The translations under genes and the position numbers were made by a program. The notes beneath the pieces were generated by a model. The model searched no databases. It was not told the DNA's origin and worked only from the letters and a program-made list of their open reading frames with translations. Below are positions 42,523 through 52,012 of a stretch of 64,000 bases of DNA, one piece after another. Positions within the stretch are counted from its first letter, which is position 1. Each line of letters begins with the position of its first letter. The DNA is from Steroidobacteraceae bacterium. GTDB lineage: Bacteria > Pseudomonadota > Gammaproteobacteria > Steroidobacterales > Steroidobacteraceae. The stretch covers positions 1-64,000 of the forward strand of contig JANWJS010000031.1 in the NCBI GenBank assembly GCA_025451845.1, given 5' to 3'.

Positions 42523-44502
42523 CTATACGACTCTGACAGTCCCACCGTCCACCGGGATCTGCGCCCCGGTCGTTTTCGCAAAGAGCGGACCGCAAAGCTC
42601 AGCGGCCAGCTCCGCGACATCCCGGCTGGTGACTTCGACCTTGAGCACATTGTTCGTCTTGTACTCCTGCACGCTCAGTCCGTAGGACGCAGCCCGCGAG
42701 GCCAGGACTTCGGGCGTCCAGATTCCGGTGTCGAATACGGCATTCGGGTGGAGCGTGTTGATACGGATGTGATCCGCACCCCATTCGAGGGCGGCCACAC
42801 GCGCCAATTGTTGTAGAGCAGCCTTGGAGGCCGAGTAGGCAGCCGCCCCGGGACCGGGCGCCGGCACGTTCTTCGAGCCAATGACTGTCACGCGCCCGCC
42901 GCGAGGCGCCAGCTTGAGCAGCGGATGGCATTCGCGCAGCAAGACGAGATTCGCATCGAGATTGATGCTCATCGTCGCTCGCCATGCCTCGCTCGGCAGC
43001 GTGCTGACGGGCGCGCTCGGCGGAAAGACCCCGGCGTTCAGGATCAGCATATCCACGCCGCCGAAGCACTGCACGGCCTGCTCGAGCGCCCGACCGATCG
43101 CCGCCTCGTCTGTCACATCGCAAGCGACCCCAAGGTAATCCTTGCGTTGGTGCAGCGAGCAGACGCCCGGCGAGCGATCCAGACCAACGACCGCTGCACC
43201 CCGAGCCAACAGCGACGCCACGCAGGCCTTACCGATGCCGGATGCTGCGCCGGTCACGATGGCAACTTCACCGGTGAAGATCGGAGGCGAGCCGCCCTTG
43301 CGCAGCTTGGCCTGCTCGAGATCCCAATATTCCACCTCGAAAATATCGCGGGCCGGAAGCGCGTGCCAGCCGCCCAGGGCTGTTGCCGATGCGATGATCT
43401 CCATCGTGTGGCGATAAATGTCTTCTACGATGCCCGCGTCCTTGGCCGTACGCCCGATGGTACACAGGCCGATCTCCGGATCCAGGATGACCCGGGGAGC
43501 CGGATCCAGCATGGTGAGGCAGGCATCGCCATGCTCACGGAAGTATTCTCGGTACGCAGATGCGTATGCGGCCACATCCCGTCCAACGAGTGGGACGCGC
43601 TTTGTGCGGATGACATGGTCGGGCGTTGCCGGCCCCTGTTGCGAGACCTCCTTTAGATCTGGACGTCGCACGAAATTGAGCGCATCGGCATCGTTGTGGA
43701 CGCTCAAGATCACGGGAGCGGTGGCGGCAGCCGAAACCGCCTTACGCAAAGCGGCTATATCGCCGCGCAAGGCCTTGGGTGCGGGTCCGCTCGCGGCCGG
43801 CTCGCGCACACCCGTGCCCGCGCCTCGCGCGCCGCGCTGAGCCAAGTAGCTCTCCGCGAGGCTTACGAGCTCGATCATCCGCTCATAAGCGCTCTTCGCG
43901 GTCTCACCCAACGTGAAGAGGCCATGGTTCAGCAGCAGCATACCGATCGTCTCCCCGCCCGCCTGCGCCGGATACAGCTCGGCGCATAGGCGTGCGAGCT
44001 TGAAGCCGGGCATGACGTATGGGATGTAGACGAGCCGGTCCCCGAAGACTTCACGCACGCGCTGCTCGCCCTCGGGGGAGTTCGTCAGCGCGAGAATCGC
44101 ATCCGCGTGCGTATGGTCCACGAATCGCGCAGGCAGGATGGCGTGCAAGATCGCCTCCACGGACGGTGACGGGGCATTGACGTCTATGAGGCTCTTTCTG
44201 AGCTCCGCCGCCATCTCCCGATCACTGAGCTTGCCGAGCTTCGCCAGCCGCAGCAGCGGCTCCATCCGGCATGGCGCGAACCCCGCCGCCTCGATGGTCT
44301 CGAGGTCCCAGCCGCTACCCTTGACGTAGAGGACGGCCTCTTCCTCACCAAAGAGATTCGTCACGCTGGTCTTGACCGATGTATTGCCGCCCCCGTGCAG
44401 GACGAGAGAGGGTTCCGCCCCGAGCAGACGCGAGGTGTAGACGCGCAGCGCCAGATCGCCGGCGTACTGTCTCGCGTCGGGTTCACTCCAGCGACTCTTC
44501 AT
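42523..44502 (-). CDS. Bifunctional class II aldolase / short-chain dehydrogenase (deoxyhexose catabolism)
   Basis: 659 residues. The N-terminal half (about 1-400) is a class II aldolase domain with zinc ligands in DHTHADA and LLNHGLF. The C-terminal half is an SDR: cofactor motif TGAASGIG, NAG and active-site Ser plus YSASK. Such fusions act in L-rhamnose or L-fucose catabolism, splitting a ketose (1-phosphate) and oxidising the lactaldehyde or an earlier intermediate. No kinase or isomerase is adjacent. It may serve the fucose released by the GH29 enzyme 16 kb away, which is inference. Confidence 0.9.
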   Translation of the reverse strand: MKSRWSEPDARQYAGDLALRVYTSRLLGAEPSLVLHGGGNTSVKTSVTNLFGEEEAVLYVKGSGWDLETIEAAGFAPCRMEPLLRLAKLGKLSDREMAAELRKSLIDVNAPSPSVEAILHAILPARFVDHTHADAILALTNSPEGEQRVREVFGDRLVYIPYVMPGFKLARLCAELYPAQAGGETIGMLLLNHGLFTLGETAKSAYERMIELVSLAESYLAQRGARGAGTGVREPAASGPAPKALRGDIAALRKAVSAAATAPVILSVHNDADALNFVRRPDLKEVSQQGPATPDHVIRTKRVPLVGRDVAAYASAYREYFREHGDACLTMLDPAPRVILDPEIGLCTIGRTAKDAGIVEDIYRHTMEIIASATALGGWHALPARDIFEVEYWDLEQAKLRKGGSPPIFTGEVAIVTGAASGIGKACVASLLARGAAVVGLDRSPGVCSLHQRKDYLGVACDVTDEAAIGRALEQAVQCFGGVDMLILNAGVFPPSAPVSTLPSEAWRATMSINLDANLVLLRECHPLLKLAPRGGRVTVIGSKNVPAPGPGAAAYSASKAALQQLARVAALEWGADHIRINTLHPNAVFDTGIWTPEVLASRAASYGLSVQEYKTNNVLKVEVTSRDVAELAAELCGPLFAKTTGAQIPVDGGTVRVV

Positions 44503-44653
44503 GAATGGCTCTGCCCTCGATCCTGCAGAATGTTAACCTTTGCAAGGCCGACCACGATAGCCCCGTATCGCTCGCCCTGCGCATGCTCGAGGGCCGTGCC
44601 GGAAACCTTTACGCATCGATGCGCCCGAGCGCGGCGCCGTTGCGAGTGGCCCG

Positions 44654-45034
44654 GTGCTCCTGGCGGCAATCTGCGCCTACGCGTCCACCCGCTTCGTCGC
44701 AGGCGCCATCGGGCTCCAGATGACTTGGATCCAGTTGGTGGTGCTCGAGATCCAAGCCGCGGGCACGATCCGAAGCTACTACGGCTTCATTCCGACGGGC
44801 GCGCCGCGTGGCTACTTCTCCTGCCGCGGCTCCCTGATCGATCTGAGCAACAACAAGCTTCTGTGGACCGCAGTCGGTGTGCAGATCGTGCCGATAGAGA
44901 AGCCTTGGGATCAGCCGTCCGACTCCTATCCCAATGCGACCACCGCCTTCTATCGGGCCCTGGAGGGAGCGAAGACGATGATGGTCCGGAACCTCCTGAG
45001 CACTGCCCCCGCGCCGCTGGCCAGCGCCCGCTGA
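44654..45034 (+). CDS. Hypothetical protein, possibly 5'-truncated
   Basis: 126 residues from GTG 44654. I do not recognise the family. The sequence YYGFIPTGAPRGYFSCRGSLIDLSNNKLLWTAVGVQ reads like a beta-rich exported domain, and the next gene encodes a lipoprotein, yet there is no signal peptide, no ATG and only a weak GAGTGG box. The frame upstream contains no earlier start before a stop. It may be a decayed gene whose 5' end was lost, or the start may be misjudged. It precedes the lipoprotein gene by 13 bp. Confidence 0.55.
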   Translation: MLLAAICAYASTRFVAGAIGLQMTWIQLVVLEIQAAGTIRSYYGFIPTGAPRGYFSCRGSLIDLSNNKLLWTAVGVQIVPIEKPWDQPSDSYPNATTAFYRALEGAKTMMVRNLLSTAPAPLASAR

Positions 45035-45047
45035 GGGAGAGGGCGCG

Positions 45048-45968
45048 GTGTCGCGGGCACTGCGCTCGATCCTCTGGATGGCTTCCTGCCTCGCCCTGGC
45101 GGGCTGCCAGGCGGGTGGCAATCCCCGCTCGCCTGCTCGTGAGGCGGTCATTGCGCCCGTCGCGCCGACGGTCGATGAGACCGGACTCGACAGCCTGGAC
45201 ATGCTGCCCACGCAAGAAGCGGATATGACCGGTGCCGCGATGGCGGCGCAGCAGGCGACATTCAATGCGTCCACGATGCCGGGCTACAACCCGGCAGCAG
45301 GATTGATAGGTGCGGTGATCGGCCTCGCCATCGCGAAGGAAATGGAAGACGCTTCACTGCGCAACAAGGCCAACGAGCCGATTGCACCGCTCCGAGCCGT
45401 GTATGCCGCGCATTGGCGCGAGCTGGGTTTGCGCGGTGAGCTGCTCCGCGAATGGACCGCCTATTGCGGGGCCCACCGGCCAGCCTCGGGCGTGTGCCTC
45501 GATCATGTTGTGTTACGACCTCGGTTGCGCCTCCTCTCCGGAGGCCGCGTGCTCTGCGTCAGGATCGAAGCGTCGACACAGGATCCGCGGGGACGATCGG
45601 CGCAAAACGCCGTACTCGCTTATCTCTCGGCTCCGCTCGCGACCGCGCGGATCGTGGACATCAACGAATACTGGGGCCGCGGCCATCTGCACGCGATCGC
45701 GGCCGGATGGTCCTCGGCAATCGAGAAACTCGTACCGCTGCTCCCGGTCGCCACCGCGCAGCCCGAGCCGTTGCCAAAGACCGGCCCCGAGGCGATCCGG
45801 TTCGAGAACGCGGCGGGCCTCTTCTACGATCGCGGCCGCATCCTCTCCAGCGAGGAACACCGCATCACTTACCGATCACTTGACGGCAGTATCACCTGCG
45901 CTTACACGGACCGTCTGCTCAGCACGGAGGCGTATTACGAATGGCTAATGTCCAAGCCTAAGCAGTAG
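45048..45968 (+). CDS. Hypothetical lipoprotein
   Basis: 306 residues from GTG 45048, with GAGGGAGAGGG just upstream. The signal ends in a textbook lipobox LALAGC. A short glycine-containing hydrophobic segment (AAGLIGAVIGLAIA, about 83-96) could insert in a membrane. The rest shows two Cys pairs and a C-terminal region (SSEEHRITYRSLDGSITCAYTDRL) that I cannot assign. It probably forms an operon with the preceding hypothetical gene. Confidence 0.75.
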   Translation: MSRALRSILWMASCLALAGCQAGGNPRSPAREAVIAPVAPTVDETGLDSLDMLPTQEADMTGAAMAAQQATFNASTMPGYNPAAGLIGAVIGLAIAKEMEDASLRNKANEPIAPLRAVYAAHWRELGLRGELLREWTAYCGAHRPASGVCLDHVVLRPRLRLLSGGRVLCVRIEASTQDPRGRSAQNAVLAYLSAPLATARIVDINEYWGRGHLHAIAAGWSSAIEKLVPLLPVATAQPEPLPKTGPEAIRFENAAGLFYDRGRILSSEEHRITYRSLDGSITCAYTDRLLSTEAYYEWLMSKPKQ

Positions 45969-46099
45969 ACGCGAGCTGCAATACGTCAACTCCCCCTCCG
46001 CTTCACAGCGCAAGCTGGCCCTTGGTATCGGGCGCACGGCACGCAGTGCCGGGTCGTGAGCACCCGGGGACCGGCACCGGGTCCGTCCGGAGCCGGTTC

Positions 46100-46128
46100 T
46101 TGACCTGGCGCGTCCGCGATAGCATGAT
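46100..46128 (+). promoter_or_regulatory. Candidate sigma-70 promoter for the ankyrin gene
   Basis: TTGACC (46100-46105), a 17-bp spacer and CATGAT (46123-46128) give 5/6 and 4/6 matches to the -35 and -10. The predicted start is about 46135, leaving a leader of about 125 nt before ATG 46260. The rest of the 291-bp interval shows no gene. Confidence 0.35.
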
Positions 46129-46259
46129 CCCTATCGCGCATAGGGGCGCTTGCGGGTCCGCGCGAAGGACGGAGTCCACCCTTTCGAAGCTACAGGTGAC
46201 GGCACGTCGTCTTCCATGTCAGCCAGCCTGCGGACCGCCGGCTCAAGCATGGAGAGACC

Positions 46260-47849
46260 ATGATGCCCCACTTGGTATTGCCCCAGCATCCCGATCCCGA
46301 TCAGCTCAAACGACAGGCCAAGGAGCTGTTGCGCGCTGCCAAAGCGGCAGACCCTGCTGCGCTCGCGCGATTTCGCCTGCTTCCGGCCTATAGAGACCTC
46401 GGCGAAGCGCAGCCCGCCCGCCCCCCGCTTGCACTTCATGATGCGCAATCGGTCCTTGCCCGCGAGTATGGCTTCGCATCCTGGAAAGCGCTGAGCGAGC
46501 ACATCGCTCTATTGACACTCCAGTCCGGCGATGCCGTGCGCGAATTCGTCGAAGCTGCGACCGATGGCCGCGAAGACCGCGCGGACCGCCTGCTGCGATT
46601 GCACCCTGGTATTGCCGGCGCGAATTTCCACGTAGCGCTCGTAACGGGCGATGCAGTGCGCGCGCATGAATGGCTCGCGACGAACCCCGCTCTTGCTCAC
46701 AACCCCAATGGGCCCCGCGGCTGGGAGCCGCTCCTTTACGTCTGCCATACATCGTTGCGCCATGGCAGCGCCACCGAACCGGATGGACTGATCGCAATCG
46801 CGCGACGGCTGCTCGAGCTCGGCGCCGACCCCAACATGCGCTTTCCCTGGCTGCATCACGGGGTGCAGCGCCCGGCCTTATGGGGAGCCGCGCACGTCGT
46901 GCGGCTCCTGCCCCTGGTTGAGCTTTTGCTCCAGGCTGGCGCAAATGCCAACGACGGCGTCACACTGCCCCTGGCCGCCGGGGGTGGTGACACGGCAATG
47001 CTCGACCTCCTGACCGCCTACGGAGCCGACCCCAATCAGCGCTGGGCCACCGACGGCGCCGCGACCCTGTACGCTATTCTGCATTGGGCGGCAACGTCTG
47101 CCGGGGCGCATTGGTTGCTCCAACATGGGGCCGAGCCAGACCCGGTCTTCGCCGACAACGGCGAAACGCCATTACACGTCGTGGGCAAGCGTTGGGATGT
47201 GCCGCTCGCCGAAGCGCTCGTTGCCCGCGGCGCCGACCCAACGCGCCCGCGCGCCGACGGTCGCACTCCCTACGCAATCGCGGAGCTCAACGCCAACCGT
47301 ACCGTCGCTGACTGGTTGCTGAGCCGTGGAGCAGGTGGAAAACTGCGTCCGGTAGACCGCCTGGTGTCTGCCTGCAGTCGCGGAGACAGCAAGACAGCTG
47401 CGGACATGCTGGCCGCACATCCGCACTTGCGGGCCGAAATCGGGAGCGAGCACTACGCAACATTGTATCGTGCCGCCGAGCAGGGCGATTCGGCCGCGCT
47501 CGAGGCATTACTTGCAATCGGTCTCGATCCGAACCGCGGCGATGAGGAGATCGGCAAAACCGCGCTCCACTGCGCCGCCATGGCCGGGCGCGCGGATGCA
47601 GTGCGCATCCTTCTGGACCACGGCGCCTCGCCTGGCGCTCGTGACCGCGAGTTCCACGCGCCGCCGTTGGTGTGGGCCGCCGAAGGCGCGCGCTCACATG
47701 CAGGCGATGAGGATGAGTACGCCCGCGTGGGACGCCTGCTCCTGGACACCGGCCCCCTGCCCGAGTGGCATTCCGACCAAGGGCCCGCCGATGCCATTAT
47801 CGAGATGATCGACAAGTGGCGCCGAACCCGCGTGGAGCGACCCGCATGA
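46260..47849 (+). CDS. Ankyrin-repeat protein
   Basis: 529 residues, no signal peptide. The first ~95 residues (HPDPDQLKRQAKELLRAAKAADPAALARF, then LALHDAQSVLAREYGFASWKAL) match the N-terminal segment common to a bacterial ankyrin family; its role is unknown. At least seven ankyrin-like repeats follow, with consensus pieces such as ARRLLELGADPN, DLLTAYGADPN, EALVARGADPT and VRILLDHGASPGARD. It should be a cytoplasmic protein-binding scaffold. ATG 46260 follows GGAGAG. Its stop overlaps the next gene as ATGA. Confidence 0.9.
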   Translation: MMPHLVLPQHPDPDQLKRQAKELLRAAKAADPAALARFRLLPAYRDLGEAQPARPPLALHDAQSVLAREYGFASWKALSEHIALLTLQSGDAVREFVEAATDGREDRADRLLRLHPGIAGANFHVALVTGDAVRAHEWLATNPALAHNPNGPRGWEPLLYVCHTSLRHGSATEPDGLIAIARRLLELGADPNMRFPWLHHGVQRPALWGAAHVVRLLPLVELLLQAGANANDGVTLPLAAGGGDTAMLDLLTAYGADPNQRWATDGAATLYAILHWAATSAGAHWLLQHGAEPDPVFADNGETPLHVVGKRWDVPLAEALVARGADPTRPRADGRTPYAIAELNANRTVADWLLSRGAGGKLRPVDRLVSACSRGDSKTAADMLAAHPHLRAEIGSEHYATLYRAAEQGDSAALEALLAIGLDPNRGDEEIGKTALHCAAMAGRADAVRILLDHGASPGARDREFHAPPLVWAAEGARSHAGDEDEYARVGRLLLDTGPLPEWHSDQGPADAIIEMIDKWRRTRVERPA

Positions 47850-48247
47850 GCATCAGTCTGCAAGGCGAGGCGCAGAAGCCCAAGAAGCGTCCCTTATTCG
47901 TGTTAGTGATCGGAGTGGCCTTCGTTGCGATCGGTCTATTAGATATCTGGCTTGGCGTGGCCCCCCTGACCCGCAAGCCGGCACACCTGGCAAATGACGA
48001 CCTCATGGTCTTGAGTATCGGAATGATTGCGGTGCTCGGCGGCATCTACGCGCTGAAGGGCCACGACTGGGCCCGGTGGCTGCTGGCCGTATGGATGGCA
48101 TTGCACGTCGCGTTGTCGATACGACAGCCCTATGCGCTGCTCGGTCATGTCGTGATATTTGGACTCATTCTGGCGGGACTCTTTTATCCGGCTGCATCCA
48201 CCTACTTTCGGCAGCGGGCCGGAGATCATATCGGGCGATCCCAGTAG
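47846..48247 (+). CDS. Small four-helix membrane protein
   Basis: 133 residues with four predicted transmembrane helices (starting FVLVIGVAFVAIGLLDIWLG) and a basic N-terminus. I know no function. ATG 47846 overlaps the ankyrin stop (ATGA), so the two are translated together and may work together at the membrane. Confidence 0.8.
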   Translation: MSISLQGEAQKPKKRPLFVLVIGVAFVAIGLLDIWLGVAPLTRKPAHLANDDLMVLSIGMIAVLGGIYALKGHDWARWLLAVWMALHVALSIRQPYALLGHVVIFGLILAGLFYPAASTYFRQRAGDHIGRSQ

Positions 48248-48284
48248 CCGGCAGCAGTCCGCAGCGCATCCGGGGTCCAGCAAG

Positions 48285-48321
48285 ATGCCTTCCGGCATTT
48301 TCCGCCTTCTCCTCGCGGAAA
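48285..48321. terminator. Hairpins between two convergent genes
   Basis: Two adjacent stems lie between convergent stops: ATGCC-TTCC-GGCAT followed by TTTT (48285-48301), and TTTCCGC / GCGGAAA with a 9-nt loop (48299-48321), whose A/T-flanked stem could work in both directions. They are plausible terminators for the membrane protein and the MFS gene. Confidence 0.4.
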
Positions 48322-48343
48322 TAGTCTGGAGGCATGCCCTGAG

Positions 48344-49801
48344 TCAGTGCGCGGACGCTGGTGAAGGCACCGCGCCGCGCCGCAGCCCCAGCCCTCCCAG
48401 CAGCGCCGCAGCAGCCGTGACGCAAGCGCTCACGGCAAAGGCCCTGCGGTAGCCGCCCGCGAGCGCCTCCAGGTGCCCCGCGCCGGAGGCGGTGAGCGCG
48501 GCGCCGTGCAGCGCCGCCAGGCTCGCGAGTACGGCAAGACCGAGCGCGCCGCCGAGCAGGAAGGCGGTGTTGACGATGCCCGAGGCAAGACCCGACTCGG
48601 TCTGAGGCACCTCACTCATCGCCGCCATCAGCATTGGGTTGAAACCAATGCCGGCGCCGACGCCGAGCAACGCCATTGCGGGCAGGATGTCGCTGACCAA
48701 AGTCCCCTGCAGCGGCACGCGCGCAAACAGCGCCAGACCCGCACTGGCGAGCAGCAGGCCGGCGCCGAGAGGTCGGCGCACGCCGAAGCGCATGACCAGG
48801 CGCGCGGACAGGCCAAGCGAGAACACGGCCATGATGAGGTTGGCAGGAATGAACGCGATACCGACCTGCATGGGTGTAAATCCCAGCACGACCTGCATGT
48901 ACAGCGCCGAGAGGAAAAACCAGCCAAACATCCCTGCCGACCAGAGCATCGCGCAGATGCTGGCGATCGAGAGGTTGCGCTGGCGGAACAGCGCGAGCGG
49001 CACGAGCGGCTTGCGCGCCCGGAGCTCGACAGCGAGAAACAGCGCAAAGACGGCCGCCGCAGCGGCAAAGAGTCCTAGCGTGCTCCGTGAAGTCCACCCT
49101 GCTCCATTGCCATTGATCGTCGCATAGACCGCCAGCAACAGCGCGAGTGTCACGCTCACTGCGCCACCCGCGTCAAGATGCCGCGGGCGATCAGCCTCGC
49201 CGGCGTAGGCCGGTAGCTGCCACCAGCACAACGCGAACACCAGCATCCCGAGCGGCACATTCACCAGGAAGATCCAATGCCAGTTGAGGCCGCTGGTGAG
49301 TGCACCGCCGAGCAGAGCGCCGATGCACCCACCGCCGGAGCAGACAAAGCCATACACGCCCATTGCCTTGGTGCGATCGGCCGTCTGGGTGAAGAGGTTC
49401 ATGATCAGTGAGAGCGACACTGAATCGACCACCGCGCCACCGAGTCCCTGGACACCACGAGCCCATACCAGGAACGTGCGCGAATCGGTCAGGCCGCAGG
49501 CGAGCGAGGCGAGCGTGAACAATCCGAGCCCCAGCAGGAACACGCGGCGATGCCCGTAGAGATCCCCGAGGCGCCCGCCAAGAAGCAGAAAGCCGCCGAA
49601 GATCAGCAAGTACCCGTTGACGACCCAGGCGAGCGAGGCATCGTCGAAATGCAGATCCGCCCGGATGGAGGGCAGCGCCACGTTGACGATGGTCACATCG
49701 AGCACAATCATGAGCGCGCCCAGACACAGGATGCTCAGGGCGAGCCAGCGACTGCGGTAGTGCCGATCGGTGCTCAGACTCCCCTCCAACTCATTGCACA
49801 A
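48344..49801 (-). CDS. MFS exporter, DHA2 (14-helix, EmrB/QacA) family
   Basis: 485 residues. Helix 1 carries the DHA2 motif LDVTIVNVALPSI; motif A is GRLGDLYGHRR between helices 2 and 3, and motif C-like sequence lies in helix 5. About 14 helices are evident. These are proton-driven drug or metabolite exporters. The ORF starts at TTG 49801; a nearby start further in is possible. It lies 72 bp downstream of the arabinofuranosidase operon on the same strand and might be read through from it, but a sugar role is not supported by sequence. Confidence 0.9.
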   Translation of the reverse strand: MCNELEGSLSTDRHYRSRWLALSILCLGALMIVLDVTIVNVALPSIRADLHFDDASLAWVVNGYLLIFGGFLLLGGRLGDLYGHRRVFLLGLGLFTLASLACGLTDSRTFLVWARGVQGLGGAVVDSVSLSLIMNLFTQTADRTKAMGVYGFVCSGGGCIGALLGGALTSGLNWHWIFLVNVPLGMLVFALCWWQLPAYAGEADRPRHLDAGGAVSVTLALLLAVYATINGNGAGWTSRSTLGLFAAAAAVFALFLAVELRARKPLVPLALFRQRNLSIASICAMLWSAGMFGWFFLSALYMQVVLGFTPMQVGIAFIPANLIMAVFSLGLSARLVMRFGVRRPLGAGLLLASAGLALFARVPLQGTLVSDILPAMALLGVGAGIGFNPMLMAAMSEVPQTESGLASGIVNTAFLLGGALGLAVLASLAALHGAALTASGAGHLEALAGGYRRAFAVSACVTAAAALLGGLGLRRGAVPSPASAH

Positions 49802-49873
49802 CTGTACCCCAACGTCCCCAAAAGCGATGGGTCTTCGGGCCTCGGGCCTATGAGTCTCTCGACCGGAGGCCCT

Positions 49874-51991
49874 TCAGGCGGGTCCAGCTTCCCCGTGCAG
49901 TCTGCGTGTGCGGGCGAACTCGTATAGCGCGATGCTGGTCGGAGCGGCTGTAATGCTCGCCGCCGCCGGGTCGAAGCTGACTTGTCGAATGACGACCTGA
50001 GGCGGCTTGCCGACGCTGTTCTGCGCATCGAGACCGGGAGCAACCAGCTTCCAGCAACGGCCCTTCGAGCCCTTCCGGATTCCTGGCACCGCCAGGTGCA
50101 GCATGCGGGTCTCTTCGGTTGCGTTCACCACCGCCACGATCAACGCCCCGCGGTCGGCGGTAAGCGCCGCCGACACGTCGAGTGGCCAGGTGTCGCTTCC
50201 AGTGTTGACTTTGGGCTGATCGCCTCCGACCGGATATTTCGGCGGCGGTACCGGCGAGTTTCCGGTCACGGTCACGGGGATTTTGCCGAAATGCCTGTGA
50301 TAGAGCTGGAAGACTCTTCCGTAGGCGTTGACGACCGAATGCGTGCGATCGTAATTGAGCCAGTTCGTTGCCATGGTGAAGCCCGCCATCTCGATGAAAT
50401 CGGAATGGCGAAAGAACTCGTGGAACGCCCGGGCGATCGCCAGGCAGCCCTTGAGGTCCGGCTGGAAGTGGTAGGCCCATTCGTCGAAGAATACCTTCAC
50501 TCTGCCTTGGTTGAGCTCGGGGAAGCGCTTCTTGTACTCCACCCAGCAGTCGGCCATGGTCGCCACGCGCTGTGCCGGCGCCTGCGCCCATTCCAGCAGC
50601 GTCTGTTGGATGTCTTCGTTCCTGCCGGTGGTCAGGTCGAAGTGCTTGTTCTCCGGCGGATAGGCATGCGTGGCGAGCGCGTCGAACTTACCCGAGCAGT
50701 GCTGCAACATCCCGCCGGCCCAGTCGCGGTCCGAGCCGTACTGGACGAGCGGACCACCGGAATTGTCCACGATGCCCTGACCGGTCGTCATTTCGTCGAC
50801 GAAGCCACCCGGGGCGATGATGTAGATCGACGGATCGATCTTGCGCATCGCATCGGCGAACAGATTGTGCTTGATGACGTACTGATCGAGCGCCATGTGG
50901 CCGAGCTGCCAATGACCGTACATCTCGTTACCCACGTTCCAATAGCGAACTTTGTAGGGCTCGGGATGGCCGTTGGCGGCGCGGATGGCACCCCATTGGG
51001 TGCTCGGAGCGCCGTTGACGTATTCCACGAGCTCGGCACCGCTGCGCGGCTCGCCGAAGCCGGTATTGACGCACCACTCCGGCTCCACGCCGAGAATCTC
51101 CCTGCACATCTGCAACAGCTCGTCCGTGCCGACGTCATTGGGCTGCACGGCGTGCCATTGGGGATCCAGCACCGGCGGGCGCTTGTCGGGATCGCCGATC
51201 GTATTCTTCCAGTCGTATCCCGAGACGAAATTGCCGCCCGGCATGCGCAGGATCTTGCAGTCCATCTCTTTCATCAGCGCCATGGTATCGGCGCGGAATC
51301 CCCTGACGTTGTCAGCCGGCATCAGCGACACCGCCCCGATGCGGAAGGTACCGGCGCCCTTGCCAACGATCTCGAGCCGGCCCTGGGCGGTATCGGCGCG
51401 GCATGTGAATCTCAGCGGTACCACCGACCAATCCCGGCCGCCGACAATGTGCACGGTCTGCCGCTCGTGTGCGCCCTCACCCCAAATCAAAGTCGCGGAC
51501 AGCTCGGCGCCGGGATCAGCTGCCAGCACGGCACGGCCGGTGTATCCCTTGCGGGCCAGCGACAGGCCGGGTTGAGCAATGCCACGCGCGCTTGCTCCCG
51601 CCAGATGCACAACGGGGCTCTGCGTACCGACATACGGTGCGACGCTGTCCATGGTGATGCCGGAATCCGGCCCGACCGGTACCCATTTATTCGGCTGCGG
51701 CATCATCCGGCGCATGAAGCCTTCCGGTTGCGGCAGCGGCTTCGAGTCGACCACATGGTAAAACTTGCGGTCGTCGAGCACCTCGCTCCAGAGGCTGTAG
51801 TTGATCAGATTCGCGATGTGCTCAATGAATCCGCCATACAGGTAGTCCGAGATCGGGTGGCCGCGCTTGCTGGCGTCTACGACCGCGGACAAGCCGCTTG
51901 CAGCAGCCGTGGCCGGGAGCGCTGAGGCCAAAGTGAGAGCCAGGGAGCCCTTCAGCGCCGTGCGCCGTGACATGAGCAGGTCTTTCGTCAT
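49874..51991 (-). CDS. GH51 alpha-L-arabinofuranosidase-like enzyme, Tat-exported (first)
   Basis: 705 residues. A twin-arginine type signal (MSRRTALKG then a hydrophobic stretch ending ATAAA) is followed by a carbohydrate-binding-like beta domain and the catalytic barrel. Acid/base Glu356 is in YWNVGNEMYG and nucleophile Glu504 in FFDEWAY. The C-terminal beta-sandwich ends near residue 700. It should release terminal arabinose from arabinan or arabinoxylan side chains. It is the last gene of a three-gene operon, 21 bp after the esterase. M7 (51973) is an alternative start nearer the RR motif. Confidence 0.9.
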   Translation of the reverse strand: MTKDLLMSRRTALKGSLALTLASALPATAAASGLSAVVDASKRGHPISDYLYGGFIEHIANLINYSLWSEVLDDRKFYHVVDSKPLPQPEGFMRRMMPQPNKWVPVGPDSGITMDSVAPYVGTQSPVVHLAGASARGIAQPGLSLARKGYTGRAVLAADPGAELSATLIWGEGAHERQTVHIVGGRDWSVVPLRFTCRADTAQGRLEIVGKGAGTFRIGAVSLMPADNVRGFRADTMALMKEMDCKILRMPGGNFVSGYDWKNTIGDPDKRPPVLDPQWHAVQPNDVGTDELLQMCREILGVEPEWCVNTGFGEPRSGAELVEYVNGAPSTQWGAIRAANGHPEPYKVRYWNVGNEMYGHWQLGHMALDQYVIKHNLFADAMRKIDPSIYIIAPGGFVDEMTTGQGIVDNSGGPLVQYGSDRDWAGGMLQHCSGKFDALATHAYPPENKHFDLTTGRNEDIQQTLLEWAQAPAQRVATMADCWVEYKKRFPELNQGRVKVFFDEWAYHFQPDLKGCLAIARAFHEFFRHSDFIEMAGFTMATNWLNYDRTHSVVNAYGRVFQLYHRHFGKIPVTVTGNSPVPPPKYPVGGDQPKVNTGSDTWPLDVSAALTADRGALIVAVVNATEETRMLHLAVPGIRKGSKGRCWKLVAPGLDAQNSVGKPPQVVIRQVSFDPAAASITAAPTSIALYEFARTRRLHGEAGPA

Positions 51992-52012
51992 AGTGATCCC
52001 GAATGAGAGTTC

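Noticed and set aside
49982-51925. 647-codon plus-strand open frame opposite the GH51 gene
   Set aside because: The sense strand has both catalytic glutamates and a Tat signal; the antisense frame has no recognisable feature.
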